This document shows positions 6,006 through 10,891 of a DNA stretch of 10,891 nt, in pieces; position 1 is the stretch's first letter; each line of letters starts with the position of its first letter. The notes under the pieces are model-generated. The model ran no database searches and was not told the origin of the DNA. It saw only the letters and a list, made by a program, of their open reading frames with translations. The position numbers and the translations under genes were made by a program. The DNA is taken from NCBI GenBank assembly GCA_027488715.1, contig JAIYBD010000225.1:1-10891 (forward strand). The letters run 5' to 3'. Source of the DNA: Bacteroidota bacterium (GTDB taxonomy: Bacteria; Bacteroidota; Bacteroidia; UBA7662; CANHCV01).

Positions 6006-7945
6006 TAATGTTGATTCAGTTCTTTATTTATTTCGGTTTGAAGCAAGTCTTTGAATGCTTCCATCGACATCGATCCAAGATCACCTTCGCCCCGTTTGCG
6101 AACGCTAACGGTTCCGTTTTGCGCCTCATTCTCCCCTACAATTAACATAAAGGGCATTTTTGAAGTTTCCGCATCCCGGATTTTGCGACCAATTTTCTCA
6201 TCCCGATGGTCAATCGAACCGCGAAGTTCGTAAATATTTAGGAATTTTGAAACTTTTTCTGCGTAATCATTGAATTTTTCTGAAATCGGTAAAAGCGTAA
6301 ACTGCTGATTCGTTAACCAAAGCGGAAAATGTCCTCCGCAATGCTCCAACAAAACGGCCACAAAACGCTCCATCGATCCGAAAGGCGCTCGGTGAATCAT
6401 CACCGGACGATGCTTCATGTTGTCGCTGCCCGTGTATTCCAATTCGAAACGCTCCGGCAAATTGTAATCCACCTGAATCGTTCCCAATTGCCAACGACGT
6501 CCTAAAGCATCTTTCACCATGAAATCTAATTTTGGACCATAAAATGCCGCTTCACCTAATTCCGTTACGGTCGAAAGTCCTTTCTCCTGGGCAGCTTCCA
6601 CAATAGCGCGTTCGGCCTGCTCCCAGTATTCGTCCTTTCCGATGTATTTCTCTTTGTTTTCAGGATCCCTCAAAGAAATTTGAGCCGTGTAATGTTCAAA
6701 TCCCAATGACTTAAACACATACAAAACCAAATCAATCACCTTGATGAACTCATCTTTCACCTGATCGTTGCGACAAAACAAATGCGCATCGTCTTGGGTA
6801 AATCCGCGAACACGGGTTAACCCATGCAACTCCCCGCTTTGCTCGTACCGATAAACGGTTCCGAACTCGGCAAAGCGAAGTGGCAAATCTTTGTAACTGC
6901 GCGGACGGCTTTTATAAATTTCGCAATGGTGAGGGCAATTCATGGGTTTCAAGAAGTACTCCTCCCCTTCTTCCGGCGTGTGAATCGGTTGGAAAGAATC
7001 CTTTCCATATTTGGCGTAGTGGCCGGAAGTCACGTAAAGTTCTTTGTTCCCAATATGGGGCGTTACCACCGGCAAATATCCCGCCGACGTTTGCGCACGC
7101 TTTAAAAATTGCTCCAAACGGTCGCGTAGCATCGCTCCATTGGGCAACCACAACGGCAATCCTTTGCCCACTTTTTCAGAAAAGGCAAATAAATCCAATT
7201 CTTGACCCAATTTGCGGTGATCGCGTTTTTTTGCCTCTTCCAACAACTCCAAGTGTTGCTTCAACTCATCTTGCTTGGGAAACGTAATGGCATACAAACG
7301 GGTTAACTGTTTGTTTTTTTCATTACCCCTCCAGTAAGCACCGGCCAAACTCAAGATTTTCACTGCTTTAATAAATCCAGTTCTTGGAAGATGTGGACCG
7401 CGGCATAAGTCGGTGAAATTCCCTTGTTCATAGAAGGTAATTTGACCATCCGCTAAATCACGAAGCAATTCCAATTTATAAGGATCGCCTTTCTCTTCGA
7501 AATAAGCGATAGCATCTGCTTTTGAAACTTCTTTACGGATGTAAGGCGAATCATTTTTCGCCAACTCCTTCATTTTCTGTTCGATGGCTTCGAAATCATT
7601 CGAAGTCAATACCCGATCTCCGAAATCGATGTCGTAATAAAATCCGTTTTCGATGGGCGGACCAATTCCGAGTTGAATTCCAGGATAAAGGGCTTCCAAG
7701 GCCTCGGCCATCAAGTGGGCCGAAGAGTGCCAGAAGGTTTGCTTCCCTTCGTTATCGTCCCATTTCAATAAGCGGATGGAAGCATCTTCATGAATAGGTC
7801 GCGTGAGATCCCAAACGGTTCCATTGACTTCAATCGCTAGCACCACACGTGCTAGTCCTTCGCTGATGCTTTGCGCAATTTGAAGTCCGGTAATTCCGGC
7901 TTCGTAGTTCCTGACGGAACCATCGGGTAAGGTAATGTGAATCAT
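6005..7945 (-). CDS. thrS: Threonyl-tRNA synthetase
   Basis: ThrRS charges tRNA-Thr with threonine in the cytoplasm. The 646-residue product is full length and shows all domains in order. The TGS domain is 1-61. The N2 editing domain has zinc-like motif HSSAH (H73, H77) plus CRGPH (C181, H185), needed to clear Ser-tRNA-Thr. The class-II catalytic core runs about 245-540, with the active-site zinc ligands C337 (KPMNC), H388 (DDAHLF) and H518 (MIHRA). Motif 2 is RFAEFGTVYRYEQSG (357-371) and motif 3 is around HRAPFGSMERF (518-528). The anticodon-binding domain is about 545-640. Its ATG overlaps the stop of the upstream TPR gene by one base (TAATG), and its own stop overlaps infC in the same way. 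No T-box leader is present. Confidence 0.99.
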   Translation of the reverse strand: MIHITLPDGSVRNYEAGITGLQIAQSISEGLARVVLAIEVNGTVWDLTRPIHEDASIRLLKWDDNEGKQTFWHSSAHLMAEALEALYPGIQLGIGPPIENGFYYDIDFGDRVLTSNDFEAIEQKMKELAKNDSPYIRKEVSKADAIAYFEEKGDPYKLELLRDLADGQITFYEQGNFTDLCRGPHLPRTGFIKAVKILSLAGAYWRGNEKNKQLTRLYAITFPKQDELKQHLELLEEAKKRDHRKLGQELDLFAFSEKVGKGLPLWLPNGAMLRDRLEQFLKRAQTSAGYLPVVTPHIGNKELYVTSGHYAKYGKDSFQPIHTPEEGEEYFLKPMNCPHHCEIYKSRPRSYKDLPLRFAEFGTVYRYEQSGELHGLTRVRGFTQDDAHLFCRNDQVKDEFIKVIDLVLYVFKSLGFEHYTAQISLRDPENKEKYIGKDEYWEQAERAIVEAAQEKGLSTVTELGEAAFYGPKLDFMVKDALGRRWQLGTIQVDYNLPERFELEYTGSDNMKHRPVMIHRAPFGSMERFVAVLLEHCGGHFPLWLTNQQFTLLPISEKFNDYAEKVSKFLNIYELRGSIDHRDEKIGRKIRDAETSKMPFMLIVGENEAQNGTVSVRKRGEGDLGSMSMEAFKDLLQTEINKELNQH

Positions 7946-9027
7946 TAGTTTTGGGATTTCATTCGACCCAAGGCTTGGAGCACATCGGGTTCATTGGGGT
8001 ATTGTATTAAGATTTTTCGGTAGTCGCGGGCCGATTGGAATAAATCGCCCATTTCCTCGAATGCCATGGCACGGCCCTTTAGGGCTGGAGCATAGGTACT
8101 ATCGAATTGAAGAATTTTGGAAAAATCTTTCTCGGAATTCTTCCAATTTTTTAGGGCAAAAAAGCAAACTCCTCGGTTGTACAAGGCATCCACTTGCGTG
8201 GGGTAAACCTTTAAAATTCGGTCGTAATCGATTTTTGCCCGCTCCCAATCCTGCAAATTTTGGTAGAGAAGTGCGCGGGCATACAAGGCTTCATCATTGA
8301 ATGAATCCACTTGAATGGCATTGCTCAAGTAAGAAATAGCGATCTTTTTTGCATCATCCGATTGCAGGGTATCTTTGAAAGCCCCTCCAAAAAGTTGCCC
8401 CAATTGTAGGTAAGCCGCGTAGTACCCCGGATCTACTTCAATGGCCGTTTGAAAGCTGGAGATGGCCAATTTGTAATTGGTTTCTTCCAAATAAATCATG
8501 CCTTTCCAAAAGTAAGCTTCAGGAAGTTGAGCATTTTTTTTAAGCGCATCATTCAATAAGGTAAATGCAACGAGGTGATTCTTAAAATCGGGGTTGCAGA
8601 TGAAGGTATTTTTTGCCTTTTTGATGAGAATTTCAGGATTCAACGAATCGAGTTTCTGTGCTTTTTGAAGAAATAGGTTCGCATCAGAACACGATGATTT
8701 CACCGCCATTTTAAGGTAGATGTCGGAAAGCAACAACATGTAGGCAGCGTTATTGGAATCCAATTTTTGTAGCCGTTTCATGTCTTCCAGCGCACCGATG
8801 GGGTCGCCATAAAAAAGGCGCTTTTGTGCCCGTTGATACAAGGTAGAAGCCGTTGCGCCTTGCTTGCTTAACAAAGTGTCCAAACGATACAGGGGATGGA
8901 CCTTGGAATAAACCAAATTCGAATCAGCGGCGGTGGGTTGAAGCGAAATTTTCTCTGTTTTCGAACCGCCGCAGCTGGAAAAAATCAAGGCAACTACCAA
9001 GACACCAAAAAGCAATCTATGTTTCAT
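7945..9027 (-). CDS. TPR-repeat lipoprotein heading the thrS operon
   Basis: The 360-residue product begins with a lipoprotein signal peptide (MKHRLLFGVLVVALIFSSC, lipobox FSSC with C19 as the acylated residue), so it should be anchored in the periplasm or outer membrane. Residues about 60-350 are tetratricopeptide repeats, clearest at 60-93, 94-130, 170-203, 246-279, 280-313 and 314-347; examples are AYFWKGMIYLEETNYKLAIS (171-190) and ALYNRGVCFFALKNWKNSEK (281-300). TPR solenoids bind other proteins; no enzymatic domain is visible and the partner is unknown. It is the first gene of the transcript that continues into thrS, with a TAATG overlap, and has a perfect TATCTTTG box just upstream. 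The start is fixed by the signal peptide. TPR lipoproteins such as gliding or assembly factors are common in this phylum, but nothing here assigns one of those roles. Confidence 0.9.
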   Translation of the reverse strand: MKHRLLFGVLVVALIFSSCGGSKTEKISLQPTAADSNLVYSKVHPLYRLDTLLSKQGATASTLYQRAQKRLFYGDPIGALEDMKRLQKLDSNNAAYMLLLSDIYLKMAVKSSCSDANLFLQKAQKLDSLNPEILIKKAKNTFICNPDFKNHLVAFTLLNDALKKNAQLPEAYFWKGMIYLEETNYKLAISSFQTAIEVDPGYYAAYLQLGQLFGGAFKDTLQSDDAKKIAISYLSNAIQVDSFNDEALYARALLYQNLQDWERAKIDYDRILKVYPTQVDALYNRGVCFFALKNWKNSEKDFSKILQFDSTYAPALKGRAMAFEEMGDLFQSARDYRKILIQYPNEPDVLQALGRMKSQN

Positions 9028-9034
9028 CGATTTG

Positions 9035-9042
9035 CAAAGATA
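9035..9042 (-). promoter_or_regulatory. -7 promoter box of the TPR-thrS-infC-rpmI-rplT operon
   Basis: TATCTTTG on the minus strand matches the Bacteroidota -7 consensus TANNTTTG at all 8 positions. It ends seven bases before the TPR gene ATG, so the untranslated leader would be only about four bases. No good -33 TTG is seen at the usual distance. This is the only promoter-like site I find for the five-gene operon. Confidence 0.6.
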
Positions 9043-9111
9043 GCCACCAACAGGAAATGGAAGGCTTAAAATTTGGAAACGCTTATATACGGCTCTTGAT
9101 TTTTTTCATTT

Positions 9112-9119
9112 CAATTTTG
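9112..9119 (+). promoter_or_regulatory. Candidate -7 promoter box of comF
   Basis: CAATTTTG matches TANNTTTG at 7 of 8 positions, and its G lies four bases before the comF ATG. A TTG at 9096-9098 is 13 bases upstream, shorter than usual. It sits in the 96-base divergent spacer (9028-9123) shared with the TPR operon promoter. Confidence 0.4.
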
Positions 9120-9123
9120 CACC

Positions 9124-9825
9124 ATGAACAAGACCTTTCGAACCTGGCTCTACGACCTAGGCAATTGCCTATATCCAAAAATTTGTCCGGTGTGCAAAAC
9201 GCCCATTCGGACGTGGAATCGATTTTTATGCTATCCGTGTCATGAAAAATTGGCGTACACCCATTCGTGGAAAATGAACCAACATCCCATGCATGCTCTT
9301 TTCTGGGGGAGAATTCCCATTGAACGGATCGACTCCTTATTTCACTATCGAAAAAACAGCCCCATTCAAACCGTTTTGCATCGAATTAAATACCACCATT
9401 ATCCCGAGTTGGCTGAAGAATTGGGAAGATACTACGGAAAGTACTTGGCCAAATCTGGGAAATATCAACGAATTGATTGGCTCGTCCCCATCCCCATGCA
9501 CCCTAAGAAAGAATTGGAAAGGGGTTACAACCAAGCGCATTGTTTTGCCAAGGGCCTTTCGGAAACCATGAACATTCCCGTTCATCAAAAAATCTTACAG
9601 AAAACCACCTACACCTCTACGCAAACCAAAAAGAATCGATCAGAAAGAAACCGAGAATTGGCCCAAAGCTTTTCCATCAATCCTCATTTCCGCCGCTCAA
9701 ATCAGCATTTTGTATTGATAGATGATGTTTTGACTACCGGCGCCACCTTGGATGCAGCTGCTTCGCAGCTTTTGAAAATCAAGGGCGCGAAAGTTAGTAT
9801 CGTTACTTTAGCCGTGGTAATTTAA
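9124..9825 (+). CDS. comF: ComF-family phosphoribosyltransferase-like protein
   Basis: The 233-residue product has the two-part ComF architecture. An N-terminal double-CxxC zinc-binding site is formed by CPVC (21-24) and CYPC (36-39). A type-I phosphoribosyltransferase domain follows, with VPIPMHPKKELERGYNQA (121-138) and the PRPP-binding loop VLIDDVLTTGATL (197-209), whose two Asp and TTGAT are intact. ComF/GntX proteins are needed for natural DNA uptake in Bacillus and Haemophilus and act in the cytoplasm, in the latter with ComFA and PriA-like helicase activity during single-strand import. In many Bacteroidota the gene is present without other com genes nearby, as here, so a role in competence is inference. 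The start gives the conserved spacing to the first Cys pair. It is divergent from the TPR gene and 23 bases ahead of the protease gene. Confidence 0.93.
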   Translation: MNKTFRTWLYDLGNCLYPKICPVCKTPIRTWNRFLCYPCHEKLAYTHSWKMNQHPMHALFWGRIPIERIDSLFHYRKNSPIQTVLHRIKYHHYPELAEELGRYYGKYLAKSGKYQRIDWLVPIPMHPKKELERGYNQAHCFAKGLSETMNIPVHQKILQKTTYTSTQTKKNRSERNRELAQSFSINPHFRRSNQHFVLIDDVLTTGATLDAAASQLLKIKGAKVSIVTLAVVI

Positions 9826-9836
9826 ATAAATCACCC

Positions 9837-9844
9837 TATTTTTG
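9837..9844 (+). promoter_or_regulatory. -7 promoter box of the S8 protease gene
   Basis: TATTTTTG matches TANNTTTG at all 8 positions, and its G lies four bases before the protease ATG. It falls in the 23-base gap after comF, so the protease probably has its own promoter and a leaderless or nearly leaderless mRNA. There is no TTG at the expected -33 distance, and read-through from comF remains possible. Confidence 0.5.
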
Positions 9845-9848
9845 TTTC

Positions 9849-10891
9849 ATGCTGAAAACCATCGCTCTATTCCTTTTACTTACTTCTTCTGTAATTCATG
9901 CTCAGGAAGTTAACCCAAGGTTAAATGCCTTTTTCAGTAAGGCCTACCAAAGCGCCATTTTGAACCACGATTCTTCCTCAAAAGTGGTGGTCTTTGCCCA
10001 AGGAAATCTGCAAAAAATTTATCCCCAACTGGAGGAATGGGGGATCTCCACCATTTCTAAATACGGAACGGTGGTTCGGTTCGAATTACCGGCTTATCGC
10101 TTGCTGGAACTTGCCAAAAATGGTAACATTTCGGTGTTGGAAGAAGGGAAAAAAAGTGCGGTTTCCTTGGATGATTCTGCTCGCTGGAATAGTAGGGTAG
10201 ATTCCGTTTTGGAGGGAAAAGGAAATTTAAGCACTGGATACACCGGAAAGGGAGTCATCATGGGCATTGTAGATTCGGGCGTAGATTACACCCACGGTGA
10301 TTTTCGTAATCTAGGCGATTCATTGAGTAGAATTTTGCGATTTTACGATTACAATGTAACTCCTCCTCGCGCCTATTCGCAATCACAAGTCAATCAAAAT
10401 TTAAGTAATCCCACCCTACCCATCGATGATAGCTGGCATGGAAGTCACGTGGCGGGTGTGGCCGTGGGAAATGGAAATGCGTTTTCTCGATTCAAAGGCA
10501 TCGCGCCGGAAGCGTTTCTTTTAGTTTCCGACCTCACACCGCAGCAATGGTTCGATGATATCATTACCTCCACCGATTCTATGTTTGCCTTTGCTTCTAG
10601 CCAACAAAAGCCCTGCGTAGTGAATTTGTCGTTAGGTTCGAATTATGGCCCCCATGATGGTACAGATAGTTATTCACAAGCGTTAGAATCGATGGTGAAG
10701 TCCGACTCGGGAAGAGCCATTGTAATTGCAGCAGGAAACTCCACTACCCTTTTCCCTCACTTGGGCTACACGCTTTCCAACGACACCAATTTCACCTACT
10801 TAACGGCTTCAACGGCCTATCCTGTTTATACCCAAACATACATTCAAGCCTCCCAAACCAATGCACGTTTTCGAATTAGTTTAGATACCCT
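9849..10891 (+). CDS. Secreted subtilisin-like serine protease (S8), N-terminal part (truncated by window edge)
   Basis: An open frame of 347 codons runs to the right edge without a stop. It begins with a signal peptide (MLKTIALFLLLTSSVIHA, then Gln19), so the enzyme is exported. Residues 20-125 look like a propeptide region (strand KVVVFAQG, then the VVRFELPAYRLLELA segment). The S8 catalytic domain starts near 130: the Asp is D142 in GIVDSGVDYTHGDF, the His is H197 in WHGSHVAGVAVGNG, and the oxyanion-hole Asn is N297 in IVIAAGNS. The catalytic Ser (GTS motif) is not reached. After the Asn, about 50 residues of beta-rich sequence follow, suggesting an insertion before the Ser. Bacteroidota relatives are often long, with a C-terminal type IX secretion signal, which would lie outside the window. 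An ATG at the signal peptide fixes the start. Substrate is unknown. Confidence 0.92.
   Translation, partial: MLKTIALFLLLTSSVIHAQEVNPRLNAFFSKAYQSAILNHDSSSKVVVFAQGNLQKIYPQLEEWGISTISKYGTVVRFELPAYRLLELAKNGNISVLEEGKKSAVSLDDSARWNSRVDSVLEGKGNLSTGYTGKGVIMGIVDSGVDYTHGDFRNLGDSLSRILRFYDYNVTPPRAYSQSQVNQNLSNPTLPIDDSWHGSHVAGVAVGNGNAFSRFKGIAPEAFLLVSDLTPQQWFDDIITSTDSMFAFASSQQKPCVVNLSLGSNYGPHDGTDSYSQALESMVKSDSGRAIVIAAGNSTTLFPHLGYTLSNDTNFTYLTASTAYPVYTQTYIQASQTNARFRISLDT

Noticed and set aside
6824..7287. Overlapping plus-strand open frames of 93 and 135 codons inside thrS.
   Set aside because: They lie antisense to the thrS catalytic core, have no recognisable motif and no promoter or start signal.
8853..9245. 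A 130-codon plus-strand open frame running from the TPR gene start into comF.
   Set aside because: It is antisense to the lipoprotein signal peptide and out of frame with the clearly real ComF zinc-finger region.
9286..9297. A further GCATGC word within comF, resembling the paired words near murB.
   Set aside because: It is a single copy inside coding sequence with no partner, consistent with chance.
9994..10200. A 68-codon open frame inside the S8 protease gene.
   Set aside because: It is in a different frame from the continuous protease frame that carries the signal peptide and the Asp, His and Asn motifs.

Overview
This window looks like ordinary chromosomal sequence from a member of the Bacteroidota, probably Flavobacteriales-like. 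The evidence is the thrS-infC-rpmI-rplT order, a type-I MurB, TANNTTTG-type promoter elements, an almost complete lack of Shine-Dalgarno sequences, and two secreted proteins of the kind exported by Bacteroidota at either edge. Genus cannot be given from sequence alone. I see no tRNA, rRNA, CRISPR array, insertion sequence, integrase or phage gene, and no gap between genes longer than 100 bases.

Layout. (1) Positions 1-1676, minus strand: the N-terminal part of a large secreted parallel beta-helix surface protein that runs off the left edge. (2) 1770-2762, plus: murB, divergent from it. (3) 2824-4780, plus: a tight three-gene operon (hotdog-fold DUF4442 protein, GNAT acetyltransferase, extended short-chain dehydrogenase/epimerase) joined by two ATGA overlaps. 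It ends at a 14-bp hairpin at 4788-4818 that can terminate transcription on both strands. (4) 4836-9027, minus: a TPR lipoprotein, thrS, infC, rpmI and rplT, read in that order. The first three genes overlap by one base (TAATG). A hairpin followed by an unusual Shine-Dalgarno sequence lies in front of rplT. (5) 9124-9825, plus: a ComF-family phosphoribosyltransferase, divergent from the TPR gene. (6) 9849-10891, plus: the N-terminal part of a secreted subtilisin-like (S8) protease, cut by the right edge before its catalytic serine.

The genes cover cell-wall precursor synthesis (murB), translation (thrS, infC, rpmI, rplT), nucleic-acid uptake or metabolism (comF), an acyl/redox cassette of unknown pathway, and cell-surface or secreted proteins. 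No obviously new multi-gene system is present. The observations most worth a second look are regulatory. Promoter-like TTTG boxes lie exactly four bases before three start codons, suggesting leaderless mRNAs. A hairpin plus Shine-Dalgarno pair precedes rplT. An envelope lipoprotein is translationally coupled to the core translation operon.
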